From assembly GCA_019352875.1 (NCBI GenBank), contig JAAAFW010000006.1, forward strand, positions 637,743 to 701,742: DNA of 64,000 nucleotides. Reading direction: 5' to 3'. Positions 36,504 through 45,470 of the stretch are shown piece by piece (position 1 is the stretch's first letter; each line of letters starts with the position of its first letter). The notes beneath the pieces are model-generated. The model had not been told where the DNA came from, ran no database searches, and was given only the letters and a program-made list of their open reading frames with translations. The DNA is from Pedobacter cryoconitis (GTDB lineage Bacteria > Bacteroidota > Bacteroidia > Sphingobacteriales > Sphingobacteriaceae). A program made the translations under genes and the position numbers.

Positions 36504-37060
36504 TTAGGTTGATAAATAATCTTTTGGTTTTCGAGTTCATTCAGAAGGTCAGCAGGATCTTCGTTGATTAATAGGGTTTTAAAATGGTATTCACTTAAAA
36601 AACCATTTTTTGACATATCGAGAAGGAAGCTATTGAGTTTATCGTAGAATCCATTGATATTCAATAAGCCACAGGGTTTTTGATGAAAGCCTAGTTGAGT
36701 CCATGTAAAAACTTCGATGATCTCTTCCAGTGTTCCGATTCCCCCAGGCAGCGCTATGAATGCATCTGAGAGTTCAGCCATTAATGCTTTTCTTTCGTGC
36801 ATAGTTTTAACGACATGTAACTCTGTTAAGCCTTTATGAGCAATTTCGGCTCCAGCTAATTTTTCTGGTAAGACACCAATTACCTCGCCTCCAAGAAGAA
36901 GTACCTCATCTGCGATGGCGCCCATTAGTCCAACAGCTCCACCTCCATATATTAATCTAATATTACGATTGACTAATTCTGTTGCCAAGATCTTTGTTAG
37001 TTGTAAGTATTCAGGCATATGCCCAAAATTTGATCCGCAGAATACCGCTATACTGTTCAT
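36491..37060 (-). CDS. LOG-family protein (TIGR00730, nucleoside-monophosphate phosphoribohydrolase type)
   Basis: 189 residues from the ATG at 37058-37060; the frame extends 35 codons upstream, but the family begins at M-N-S-I-A-V-F-C-G-S-N-F-G. Motifs: Y-G-G-G-A-V-G-L-M-G around 50 and P-G-G-I-G-T-L-E-E around 105, which form the nucleotide-binding and catalytic site. Members release bases from nucleoside 5'-monophosphates and are called cytokinin-activating in plants and some bacteria. Cytoplasmic. Coupled to the broken Nudix gene downstream. Confidence 0.9.
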   Translation of the reverse strand: MNSIAVFCGSNFGHMPEYLQLTKILATELVNRNIRLIYGGGAVGLMGAIADEVLLLGGEVIGVLPEKLAGAEIAHKGLTELHVVKTMHERKALMAELSDAFIALPGGIGTLEEIIEVFTWTQLGFHQKPCGLLNINGFYDKLNSFLLDMSKNGFLSEYHFKTLLINEDPADLLNELENQKIIYQPKWIK

Positions 37061-37374
37061 TAATTCTAAATATTTAAAAACATCGCAATATAATACATTA
37101 TAACAGACCATAGTGCTTAGGGTAGAGCCAGTTCTTAACTCGTAAGTCAATCTAGCGTTATACAACGCTTGGCAATATGAAGATTTCCTAAGAAGTTTAA
37201 CGACATTTTTTCCATACTATCAAAAAAGGGTGGGAAAATGATAATGCTTTTAGGTTTGCTTGCAAGATAACGGTAAAATACCGCTGAAGAAAAAAGCAAA
37301 ATATTATTAAAGTTCACACCTGATAAAATATTTATACCTTGTAGCATACACCACTGTTTTAACGTTTATTGGTT
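37061..37374. other. Divergent intergenic region between LOG and lipoprotein genes
   Basis: 314 AT-rich bases. A 66-codon frame on the minus strand (37147-37347) has no recognisable family and no context support. A short inverted pair GCGTT/AACGC lies at about 37157-37170. Promoters for both flanking genes must be here, but I cannot point to them. Confidence 0.4.
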
Positions 37375-37680
37375 ATGAGAAAATTATTAGTTTTATTGAC
37401 ATTAGGCATCGCTTTCAGCAGCTGTAGCACTGCCCGGAAATCCGGTGGCGATGGCCAGATCGAATTAAAAGGTACGATCGAAGCCGCTGGAATGACAACT
37501 TACCAGTATGGAACACACAGGCTGAAATCGGCAGATAAAACCTATGCTTTAAAGAGCAGCACCGTTGATTTGGGTACTTACGAAGGTAAAAGTGTAACTG
37601 TACATGGAACAAAAGTAGAGGGATACCCCGTAGAAAACGGCCCGGATTTTATCAATGTAACAGCTGTAAAACTTCAATAA
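37375..37680 (+). CDS. Small lipoprotein with OB-fold-like domain
   Basis: 101 residues from the ATG at 37375 (an in-frame TTG lies at 37369). Lipobox F-S-S-C at about 16-19. The remaining 80 residues alternate strands and turns, I-E-L-K-G-T-I-E-A-A-G, then Y-Q-Y-G-T-H-R-L, then Y-E-G-K-S-V-T-V-H-G-T-K-V, an OB-fold-like pattern. Function unknown. Its 3' end overlaps the convergent DUF6266 gene by seven bases. Confidence 0.72.
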   Translation: MRKLLVLLTLGIAFSSCSTARKSGGDGQIELKGTIEAAGMTTYQYGTHRLKSADKTYALKSSTVDLGTYEGKSVTVHGTKVEGYPVENGPDFINVTAVKLQ

Positions 37681-38321
37681 TTGAGCCCCCATATAAATCG
37701 ACCTGTATATATGCTGGTGGATATTGAACTATGGTCGGACGCTATAAAGCAGATATAAGTTTCCACAATAACTTGCTCTTTACTAGCAGGTAAAATGAGG
37801 GTATCTATTCCCAGCGCACGTTTATTGCCAGATGTTTCAAAAATAGCCAGTTCTTTTTCAGGAAGGTAAGCCATAAGCATCACGTGGTCATTGGATCTTG
37901 AATTTGATGACCCCGTTGATGTTTCCCATGTGAATTCCAAACCATTTAAAGCGATGTTTACGTGCACAGCAGGCGAATTTTCGAGTGTCCCTTCACTCCA
38001 TATCAATTTGCTGTAATCAATGAATTGGTTGGGGTAAACCCCCTGTACTGCTTTATGATTGGAGGAATACGCGACACAGTATGGAGATTTCATCTCCAGC
38101 GATGCTATTAGTCCAAATCCGGTTTTAAAAAAGGTATTCGCAGCCTTGAGAAAGCTATTCATGAGCTTCATTCGCTGCTGACTGGCTAATAATGGAATAG
38201 ATTTCGTCTTTTTTCTGATGCCGATCGATCTTTTGACCCATTTACCATTTAGCAGATATACAACCTCATTTCCAGTTTTTCCCGAAAACCCATCGGGTAG
38301 GTTCGATTTTAAGACGGCCAT
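37674..38321 (-). CDS. DUF6266-family protein
   Basis: 215 residues. The N-terminus has the DUF6266 pattern: F-S-G-K-T-G-N-E-V-V-Y, then G-K-W-V-K-R-S-I-G and S-Q-Q-R-M-K-L-M-N-S-F-L, followed by beta-rich segments ending W-G-L-N-Y. No signal or membrane segment. I know the family mainly from Pedobacter-like genomes, often near repeats; its function is unknown. A repeat hairpin lies about 140 bases upstream. Confidence 0.72.
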   Translation of the reverse strand: MAVLKSNLPDGFSGKTGNEVVYLLNGKWVKRSIGIRKKTKSIPLLASQQRMKLMNSFLKAANTFFKTGFGLIASLEMKSPYCVAYSSNHKAVQGVYPNQFIDYSKLIWSEGTLENSPAVHVNIALNGLEFTWETSTGSSNSRSNDHVMLMAYLPEKELAIFETSGNKRALGIDTLILPASKEQVIVETYICFIASDHSSISTSIYTGRFIWGLNY

Positions 38322-38647
38322 ATAACTTTTGATTAATCAAAATTCTTTTATTGATTTGTAAATTAATCAATAATAAATTAAATTCAAAATTACGCTATCG
38401 CATTTCTACCTTTCATTTAAAATCTATTAATGTTTGGATTTTGTTTGAAACGGATTTAAAAGGGTATCCATACGGTATTGAGTCGGTGTTGTTATACCAC
38501 TTTACCGACTCAACACCGCATTAACACCGACTCAATACCCTTTTAATGTCCTTTGAAATCAGTTTGAGATAAACAAGTTTCCGGGTAGAATACAGTTTAT
38601 TTTTCCCGAATTTATTATAGCTTTAATTAACCAATATAAATCTAATC
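38322..38647. other. Intergenic region with a hairpin repeat element
   Basis: 326 bases between the divergent DUF6266 and sugar-porter genes. No gene is visible. Most of it is AT-rich; the exception is the GC-richer repeat at 38456-38545. Confidence 0.6.
38456..38545. repeat. Inverted-repeat element built from an 11-bp unit
   Basis: GGTATTGAGTCGGTGTT (38474-38490) and AACACCGACTCAATACC (38523-38539) are perfect 17-bp arms. A third partial copy, ACCGACTCAACACC, lies between them at 38504-38517. On the minus strand the right half reads as 11-base units GGTATTGAGTC, GGTGTTAATGC, GGTGTTGAGTC. The outer flanks AAAAGGGTAT and ATACCCTTTT also match, with a short insertion in the left one. Confidence 0.8.
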
Positions 38648-39985
38648 ATGAAAAAAAATTCGGTTCTGGCCTGGTCGGCCGTAGTAGCTTTGGGCGGCTT
38701 TCTGTTCGGTTTCGACACAGCTGTGATTTCAGGTGCGGAAAAAGCAATCCAGCAATATTGGGATCTCTCTGTTTTTGAACACGGTCTGACAATCTCTATT
38801 GCGCTCATCGGTACAGTAATCGGCTCTTTGCTGGGGTCCCGGCCTTCAGATCGCTTTGGCAGGAAGAACACGTTGTATTTTGTAGCAATAGTTTATCTGC
38901 TCTCCTCATTAGGTACCGCACTGGCCGAAAACTGGTACATGTTCCTGGTTTTTAGATTCCTGGGTGGGGTGGGTGTAGGTACGTCATCTGTAACGGCTCC
39001 GATTTACATTTCTGAAATTTCGCCCGCAGACAGACGTGGTCGTTTGGTGGGCCTGTTTCAATTTAACGTCGTGTTAGGGATACTCATTTCGTATCTGTCC
39101 AATTATCTGATTAGTCTGGCAGGGGAGGAGACTTCCTGGAGGTGGATGCTGGGCGTACAGGCTGTACCATCCTTAATATTTTTTATCCTTATCGGATTTA
39201 TTCCGGAAAGTCCGCGATGGTTAATTCTTAAAAAAGGAGCAACCCAGAAAGCATTGGAAATCCTCAGAATTATTAATCCAAAGAATTGTGAACAGGAGCT
39301 TGTTGCTATTCAAAACTCTGATCTGGATTCTGGCAAGAAGAACAAAAATAAGGAAGGACTCTTTTCCGGGAAATATAACCGGCCGGTTTTACTGGCGATG
39401 TTATTTGCTTTTTTTAATCAGGTTTCAGGGATCAATGCCATAATTTATTATGCACCCAGAATTTTTGAGATGGCTGGCCTGGGAGCGCATTCATCTTTGC
39501 TTTCTACAGTCGGTATCGGGATCGTGAATTTCTCCTTTACGCTGCTTGCCCTTAATTTCATTGATAAAGTTGGACGGAGGGTATTGATGCTGATTGGATC
39601 TGTAGGGCTTATCGTGACGCTGTTTTTGGTGGGCTTCACTTTTTATACAGAAAGTTTTGGCGGCATCGCCATTCCGGTTTATATCATGATATTTATTGCA
39701 TTTTTCGCCTTTTCCCAGGGTGCAGTAATCTGGGTGTTTATTGCAGAAATCTTTCCGAACCAGGTACGTGCAAAGGGACAGACATTGGGTAGCTCTACAC
39801 ACTGGATAATGGCTGCACTGATCGCTTTCTATTTCCCCTACCTGTCGGAGACTTTTGGCGGGGCTGTAACCTTTTTCTTTTTCGGTTTTATGATGGTATT
39901 GCAGTTGATCTTTGTATGGCGGATTATGCCGGAGACTAAAGGGAAATCACTGGAGCAGATTGAGAATAATATTATTCTGCATTAG
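38648..39985 (+). CDS. MFS sugar porter (XylE/GalP-like proton symporter)
   Basis: 445 residues, 12 TM segments. Sugar-porter signatures: G-F-D-T-A-V-I-S-G at about 21-29, D-R-F-G-R-K after TM2, P-E-S-P-R-W-L in the middle loop, N-Q-V-S-G-I-N-A-I-I-Y-Y-A-P in TM7, and P-E-T-K-G-K-S-L-E-Q-I-E near the C-terminus. Imports a monosaccharide with H+ at the inner membrane; the sugar is not identifiable. Single gene with its own terminator-like hairpin. Confidence 0.92.
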   Translation: MKKNSVLAWSAVVALGGFLFGFDTAVISGAEKAIQQYWDLSVFEHGLTISIALIGTVIGSLLGSRPSDRFGRKNTLYFVAIVYLLSSLGTALAENWYMFLVFRFLGGVGVGTSSVTAPIYISEISPADRRGRLVGLFQFNVVLGILISYLSNYLISLAGEETSWRWMLGVQAVPSLIFFILIGFIPESPRWLILKKGATQKALEILRIINPKNCEQELVAIQNSDLDSGKKNKNKEGLFSGKYNRPVLLAMLFAFFNQVSGINAIIYYAPRIFEMAGLGAHSSLLSTVGIGIVNFSFTLLALNFIDKVGRRVLMLIGSVGLIVTLFLVGFTFYTESFGGIAIPVYIMIFIAFFAFSQGAVIWVFIAEIFPNQVRAKGQTLGSSTHWIMAALIAFYFPYLSETFGGAVTFFFFGFMMVLQLIFVWRIMPETKGKSLEQIENNIILH

Positions 39986-40017
39986 ATATGCAGGGTAAGC
40001 GCTGCAGCTTATCAGAA

Positions 40018-40064
40018 CTTTCAGCAGAAGCCTTAGGATAAGCGCTGCTGCTGAAAGCCTTTTT
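40018..40064 (+). terminator. Probable terminator of the sugar-porter gene
   Basis: CTTTCAGCAG (40018-40027) pairs with CTGCTGAAAG (40048-40057), followed by CC and five T. Loop of 20 bases. Confidence 0.6.
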
Positions 40065-40068
40065 AATA

Positions 40069-40344
40069 TTACTTATTAACGAATATCCCTCTGAATGCCG
40101 ATATACATGCATTTCTGATGTCGTTAGGCAAAGATTCTTTAACATAGAACTGTATGCCTTCTTCATTATAAAAGTGGCGGTAATAATTTTTAAGCGTATC
40201 GGGTTTTTGACCCGTGTGAATATTTTCACGTGCAATTAACCACCTGTTATAGGTGACTTCCACACCTTCCAATGCTTCTTCAAGGTCTTTAATTTTGCCA
40301 GAATTTTTATCTTTAAGAATTAAATCACTAAAATCTTTCGCCAT
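40069..40344 (-). CDS. Hypothetical protein, 91 residues
   Basis: Not recognised. Charged, cytoplasmic by composition, with a helical N-terminus (D-L-E-E-A-L-E-G-V-E) and Y-N-R-W-L-I-A-R-E-N-I. Start is ATG at 40342-40344; it converges with the sugar porter and diverges from the amino-acid permease. Codon use looks normal for the window. Confidence 0.6.
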   Translation of the reverse strand: MAKDFSDLILKDKNSGKIKDLEEALEGVEVTYNRWLIARENIHTGQKPDTLKNYYRHFYNEEGIQFYVKESLPNDIRNACISAFRGIFVNK

Positions 40345-40499
40345 ATGTCGTTTATTTAATCATCAAAGATACGCATTATATCACGGGGTTTGCCGGCTCT
40401 ATTGGAAAGCTGACATAAAACAGTATATTATTTACAAAAAAATAGCTGATGTGATAAATAGTTTACACATTTGCCGGATAACATCTCAAGAAACACAAA

Positions 40500-41954
40500 T
40501 TGAAACAAACGGATACTAAGCCTGAAGAGCAAAAGCTCAAACGAGGATTGCAAAACAGGCATATACAACTGATCGCTCTGGGTGGCGCGATAGGGACTGG
40601 TTTATTTTTAGGTATCGGGCCGGCAGCCGTACTCGCAGGACCATCGGTCATTTTAGGATACGCACTCGCAGGTGTGATTGCATTTTTCATTATGCGTCAG
40701 CTGGGTGAAATGGTTGTGGAAGAACCGGTTTCCGGTAGCTTTAGTCATTTTGCCTATAAATATTGGGGATCTTTCGCCGGCTTCGCTTCCGGATGGAACT
40801 ACTGGGTACTTTACATTCTGGTAAGTATGTCCGAGTTAACGGCAATCGGAATGTATGTTCATTTCTGGTGGCCCGAAATTCCACTCTGGTCTTCCAGTTT
40901 GTTCTTCTTTCTGGCTATTAACGCTTTAAATCTAACCTCTGTTAAAGTTTACGGAGAGGTCGAATTCTGGTTTTCGATTGTCAAAGTGGTTGCCATAATC
41001 GCGATGATACTGTTCGGTATTTATCTGTTGGTGAGTGGTTCAGGTGGCGAACAGGCCAGTGTACAGAATTTATGGAATGACGGCGGATTTTTCGCCAAAG
41101 GTTTGTTTAGTTCAGATGGTAAAGGAGGATATCAGGGATTATTTGCGGCTATTGCGATGATCATGTTTTCATTCGGAGGACTGGAATTAATCGGAATTAC
41201 GGCTGCTGAGGCAGAGAATCCGGAGAAGACTATTCCGAAAGCAACTAATCAGGTGATCTACAGGATTCTTATTTTCTATGTAGGTGCGCTGGTTATTCTA
41301 TTTTCCCTGTCGCCATGGAAAAATATCACCACCGACAGTAGTCCGTTTGTAATGGTATTTGAGAGTTTGAAAGGTTTTCAATTCGATCTGATGGGTAAGA
41401 CTGTTTATTTTACAAGTATTATTGCCAATGTCTTAAACCTGATCGTATTAACTGCGGCGCTGTCTGTCTATAACAGTTGTGTTTATAGTAATAGCAGGAT
41501 GCTTTACGGTTTGGCAGAACAAGGAAATGCGCCGGCATTCTTGTCAAAACTTAACAAAAATTCTGTACCTATTAAAGCGATCCTTGTTTCAAGCCTTTTT
41601 GCAGCAATCTGTATTATCGTCAATAAAATGATCCCGGATAAGGCATTGGAAATTTTGATGTCGCTGGTTGTTTCAACATTGGTTATTAACTGGCTCATGA
41701 TCAGTTTTACACATATGAAGTTCAGAAGTGCAAAAGATGCTGATGGTATAAAAACTAAATTCCCTTCATTTTTATATCCGCTGTCGAACATTATCTGCCT
41801 TATCTTTTTATTCGGTATCCTGATTATTATGTGGATTACAGGAATGAAAATGTCGGTAGAATTGATTCCGGTGTGGTTGATTTTGCTGTATATCTGTTAT
41901 CTGCTGGTTAATCGCAGTAAACAAAAAGCACTGGCAAATGCTGAGCGGGCTTAA
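40500..41954 (+). CDS. APC-family amino-acid permease
   Basis: 484 residues, 12 TM segments. The amino-acid-transporter (AAT) signature is clear: L-Q-N-R-H-I-Q-L-I-A-L-G-G-A-I-G-T-G-L-F-L-G at about 17-38, then G-P-S-V-I-L-G-Y and S-G-W-N-Y-W-V-L-Y. Members import amino acids such as proline, aromatic residues or lysine with H+. The start must be TTG at 40500: an in-frame TAA lies six codons upstream and no ATG or GTG precedes the conserved region. Ends at a strong tandem terminator. Confidence 0.92.
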   Translation: MKQTDTKPEEQKLKRGLQNRHIQLIALGGAIGTGLFLGIGPAAVLAGPSVILGYALAGVIAFFIMRQLGEMVVEEPVSGSFSHFAYKYWGSFAGFASGWNYWVLYILVSMSELTAIGMYVHFWWPEIPLWSSSLFFFLAINALNLTSVKVYGEVEFWFSIVKVVAIIAMILFGIYLLVSGSGGEQASVQNLWNDGGFFAKGLFSSDGKGGYQGLFAAIAMIMFSFGGLELIGITAAEAENPEKTIPKATNQVIYRILIFYVGALVILFSLSPWKNITTDSSPFVMVFESLKGFQFDLMGKTVYFTSIIANVLNLIVLTAALSVYNSCVYSNSRMLYGLAEQGNAPAFLSKLNKNSVPIKAILVSSLFAAICIIVNKMIPDKALEILMSLVVSTLVINWLMISFTHMKFRSAKDADGIKTKFPSFLYPLSNIICLIFLFGILIIMWITGMKMSVELIPVWLILLYICYLLVNRSKQKALANAERA

Positions 41955-41980
41955 TAAAAAACTTTTTTAAGATGTTCATA

Positions 41981-42036
41981 ATGTGCGGTTTGTTGTATAA
42001 CCGCACATATTGTAGACTTTGTCTACAATATTTTTT
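41981..42036 (+). terminator. Tandem hairpin terminator after the amino-acid permease
   Basis: Stem one is ATGTGCGGTT (41981-41990) with AACCGCACAT (41999-42008). Stem two is ATATTGTAGAC (42007-42017) with GTCTACAATAT (42021-42031), a triloop, followed by a T-tract to 42036. Both stems are perfect, and they share two bases. Confidence 0.88.
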
Positions 42037-42154
42037 AACTCAGAATCTTTTAAATTACTTAAAACTAACGTTTTATTCGATTTTGGACAAACGGAGCAGT
42101 AATTGATGCTTTGAATTCTTATTCACATCTCTTACCTAAGAATTGCGTATCCAA

Positions 42155-45100
42155 ATGAAAAGAAAAATTCTACCGTACATCCTATTTTTGCCCTTACTGA
42201 CATTCAGTACGCATGCATTATTTGCATCTTCCCGGCAAACAGACACGATCCCCCAGAAAACTGATACAGTTCCTAAAGCTAAGACGGATACAGTTCCCAA
42301 AGCCAAGACTGACACAGTTCCTAAAGTTGTAATTTCAAGAGATACAACTCCCGCTCCGGCTACCCCGGCGGACACTATTCCAAAAGCAGTGATTAAAACC
42401 GATACCGCAGTTAAAGATTCTGCTGCAGCAGGTGCTGTGAAGCCGGCCGTAACTGATACTTCTGCTGTGCCTGGAGCGACAGCGAGTCCCGGGCAGCCCA
42501 CGGTAACCGGTTTGGTAACTGATACTGCAGGACCCATTGCCGGAGTCATAGTAGCAGTAAAAAATACCCAGATCAAGACACTAACCAACGCAAAAGGTGA
42601 GTATCAGATTGCAGCTCCTGCAAATTCGATACTCACTTTTTCTTTTATGGGCTTTAATACAAAGGAGGAAATTTTAAAGGACCGGAAGAAGGTAGACGTG
42701 ATAATGGCTACTAAATCCGAAGCGCTAAAAGAAGTTGAGATAGTTGCAACAGGTTATGGTACGGTTGACCGTGCTAAATTAACCAGTGCGGTATCCAGTA
42801 TCCGGGCCGACGAAATTAAAAATGAAGTCTTGCCAACCATCAGTCAGGCTATTCAGGGAAAGGCCGGTGGTGTACAGGTTACCCAGAAATCCGGTTCTCC
42901 GGGCGGGGGCTTAAGTATCCGCGTAAGGGGTACAACCTCTATTAATGCCAGTTCCGATCCGTTATATGTAGTTGATGGAATCCCCGTGAACAGTACAACG
43001 AATTTTACGGGAGGAAGTGACTTTAACTTTGGCGGAGGTACACAGGGAATTAACATCCTGTCCTCTATTAATCCATCCGATGTTGCTTCTGTTGAGGTTT
43101 TGAAAGATGCAGCTTCTTCATCTATCTATGGAGCGCGGGCTGCAAATGGAGTGGTGCTGATCACAACAAAGAAAGGTGAACCCGGACAAAGTAACTTTAG
43201 CTTTAATGCTTATGAAGGTTTTTCCCAGGTGCCAAGTGAAAGAAAGTACAAATTCATGAATACTGGTGAGTATCAGGATTACATGAGAGATTACTATAAA
43301 TATCTTCCGGATGCAAATGGCAATCCAACTCCGGTACCTGATGGTATATTAGCCAATCCGGGTACGAATACAGACTGGCAGGATCAGATCTTCAGAACAG
43401 CTCCTACACGTAATTATGAGCTTTCTGCAAGTGGTGGTTCCGAAAAAACGCAGTATTATACCTCAATTGGCTATATGAGCCAGGGTGGTATTATCAAGGG
43501 CTCTGACTTCAGTCGTCTGAGTGCAAGGTTAAATCTAGACCACCAGCACAGTGAGAAACTGAAATTCTCTGCACGTATTAACCTAACGCGCGCTTTAAAT
43601 AACCGCGTACAGGAAGAGAACTCTAAAGAGGGCTCAACCAAAAACGGTATTCTTGCACCACCAAATCTCCCTGTGTTTAATGCAGATGGTAGTTATGCTT
43701 ACGATCAGGTTAACACCAGTCGGGAGAATCCACTTGCCATGTTGGAATTACCTGTGAATAAATCGGAAACTTTCCGTGTTCTGACCAGTGTTTCCGCCGA
43801 ATATAAAATTATACCAGAACTGACTTTAAAGACAAATTTTGGTGCCGATATGAGTTATATCGACGAAACCTTTTTCATGCCGCCTAATGGAATCCGTTCT
43901 TTCGCTGCTCAAGGTGGAATTGGTGCGCAAAGAAATACCAGAGATCAGTTATGGATCAATGAGACTACCTTAACTTATAATAAAGACTTTGGAGATCACC
44001 ATATTGATGTATTGGCCGGTGCTTCTGTGCAACAGTCTAAAATTCAGTTTGTGGATGCCCGCCGTTCCAACTTCCCGTCTAATGACATTGAATACATTTC
44101 TGCAGGTGGTACAATAACCGGTGCGAACTCTTATCCTGAAGAATGGAGTATAGCTTCTGCATTCTCGAGATTGAATTATGATTATAAAGGCAAGTATTTA
44201 TTTACTGCGAATTTCAGGGCAGATGGTTCATCACGTTTTGGTGCAAATAGCCGTTATGGTTATTTCCCATCCTTTGCAGGTGCGTGGAGACTTTCAGAAG
44301 AAGACTTTCTGAAGACCAACACAGTTATCAGTAATTTGAAATTAAGAGCTAGTTGGGGTATCACGGGTAATCAGAATATACCAAATTATGCCAGTTACTC
44401 ATTGTATACGGGTAGCAATAACTATATGGGAAATACTGGTTATATACCTAATGTTTTGGGTGATAAAGACCTGAAATGGGAAACAACTAAACAGACCGAT
44501 ATTGGTGTGGACATTGGTTTGTTTAATAACAGAATTTCAATCCTTGCAGATTATTATATCAAGAATACTTCTGACCTGTTAGTTGGTATTGCAATTCCGA
44601 CAAGTTCCGGGTTCCAGAACAGATTTACGAATGTGGGTGAAATTCAGAATAAAGGATTTGAATTTGAGATTTCAACCAAAAATCTTACAGGAGATTTCAA
44701 ATGGTCTACATCCTTCAATATGGCATTCAACAAAAATAAGGTTGTTTCATTGCCTGGAGGTGAGTTGTACGGCGGAGTTGGAAACCTGAATATTGCCAGG
44801 GAAGGACTTGCCTTAGGTACTTTCTTCGGATGGCAGATGGCCGGTGTGAATACACAGACCGGTATGATCGACTATGTGAAACAGGATGGTACATTAGGAT
44901 CGCCAACAGATCCGGCAGACCGTGTGATCATCGGTGACCCTAATCCCGATTTCTATGGTGGTATTACCAATACATTCCAATACAAGAATTTTGACCTGAA
45001 TATCATGGGCCAATTCTCTTACGGTAATGATGTATTCAATTATAACCTGGCTTCCGGACTAGATGGAAGTAATAGAAGCAGTAACGGTTTTACGGATTGG

Positions 45101-45454
45101 AACAGACGCTGGAGAAACCCGGGTGATGTAACCGATATTCCTCGTCCGAGCCCTAATAATTTGGATAACAGTGCTATTTCCAGCCGCTTTGTAGAAGATG
45201 GATCATTTTTCAGAATCAGAAATATCACCTTAGGATATACTTTCAGTGAAAAAGCCATGGAACGCTTGAAAGTTAAAGGACTGCGTGTATACGCTACAGT
45301 ACAAAATGCTTTTGTATTCACTAAGTACAAAGGGTACGATCCTGAAGTAAGTTCTAGTCACGGCGGTGCGAACCAGGGACTGACCTATGGATACGATTAC
45401 GGAAGTTATCCTCAGCCTAGGATCTTTACTGCTGGTGTCAATCTAAACTTTTAA
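42155..45454 (+). CDS. SusC/RagA-family TonB-linked transporter with repeat-rich linker
   Basis: 1099 residues from the ATG at 42155; an in-frame TTG lies at 42143. Signal peptide 1-25, then an unusual Thr/Asp/Pro/Lys/Ala-rich linker (about 26-114), CarboxypepD_reg-like domain (115-187), plug with I-V-A-T-G-Y-G-T-V at about 196-204, and the beta-barrel ending G-V-N-L-N-F. The linker contains three copies of K-T-D-T-V-P-K encoded by 24-base tandem repeats. Imports a glycan or other nutrient across the outer membrane with the SusD encoded 16 bases downstream. Confidence 0.94.
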   Translation: MKRKILPYILFLPLLTFSTHALFASSRQTDTIPQKTDTVPKAKTDTVPKAKTDTVPKVVISRDTTPAPATPADTIPKAVIKTDTAVKDSAAAGAVKPAVTDTSAVPGATASPGQPTVTGLVTDTAGPIAGVIVAVKNTQIKTLTNAKGEYQIAAPANSILTFSFMGFNTKEEILKDRKKVDVIMATKSEALKEVEIVATGYGTVDRAKLTSAVSSIRADEIKNEVLPTISQAIQGKAGGVQVTQKSGSPGGGLSIRVRGTTSINASSDPLYVVDGIPVNSTTNFTGGSDFNFGGGTQGINILSSINPSDVASVEVLKDAASSSIYGARAANGVVLITTKKGEPGQSNFSFNAYEGFSQVPSERKYKFMNTGEYQDYMRDYYKYLPDANGNPTPVPDGILANPGTNTDWQDQIFRTAPTRNYELSASGGSEKTQYYTSIGYMSQGGIIKGSDFSRLSARLNLDHQHSEKLKFSARINLTRALNNRVQEENSKEGSTKNGILAPPNLPVFNADGSYAYDQVNTSRENPLAMLELPVNKSETFRVLTSVSAEYKIIPELTLKTNFGADMSYIDETFFMPPNGIRSFAAQGGIGAQRNTRDQLWINETTLTYNKDFGDHHIDVLAGASVQQSKIQFVDARRSNFPSNDIEYISAGGTITGANSYPEEWSIASAFSRLNYDYKGKYLFTANFRADGSSRFGANSRYGYFPSFAGAWRLSEEDFLKTNTVISNLKLRASWGITGNQNIPNYASYSLYTGSNNYMGNTGYIPNVLGDKDLKWETTKQTDIGVDIGLFNNRISILADYYIKNTSDLLVGIAIPTSSGFQNRFTNVGEIQNKGFEFEISTKNLTGDFKWSTSFNMAFNKNKVVSLPGGELYGGVGNLNIAREGLALGTFFGWQMAGVNTQTGMIDYVKQDGTLGSPTDPADRVIIGDPNPDFYGGITNTFQYKNFDLNIMGQFSYGNDVFNYNLASGLDGSNRSSNGFTDWNRRWRNPGDVTDIPRPSPNNLDNSAISSRFVEDGSFFRIRNITLGYTFSEKAMERLKVKGLRVYATVQNAFVFTKYKGYDPEVSSSHGGANQGLTYGYDYGSYPQPRIFTAGVNLNF
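42257..42328 (+). repeat. Three 24-bp tandem repeats in the susC linker
   Basis: Units start at 42257, 42281 and 42305 and encode K-T-D-T-V-P-K-A, K-T-D-T-V-P-K-A and K-T-D-T-V-P-K-V. They differ from each other at a few positions, so the array is not brand new. A further related D-T-I-P-K-A follows downstream. Confidence 0.9.
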
Positions 45455-45470
45455 GACTAATTCAAACAAA

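Noticed and set aside
37140..37175. Possible integron attC-like site around GCGTTATACAACGC
   Set aside because: The pairs resemble attC ends only loosely, no second simple site at a proper distance is visible, and no integrase is present.
37147..37347. 66-codon minus-strand frame
   Set aside because: No family, no signal, odd composition, and it overlaps the upstream end of the LOG frame; most likely chance in AT-rich DNA.
39972..40235. 87-codon minus-strand frame overlapping the 91-residue gene
   Set aside because: Overlaps a better-supported frame on the same strand and crosses the sugar-porter terminator.
42136..42588. 150-codon minus-strand frame rich in Val, Thr and Ala
   Set aside because: It is the antisense shadow of the repeat-rich susC linker; the regular codon pattern of that linker keeps the opposite strand open.
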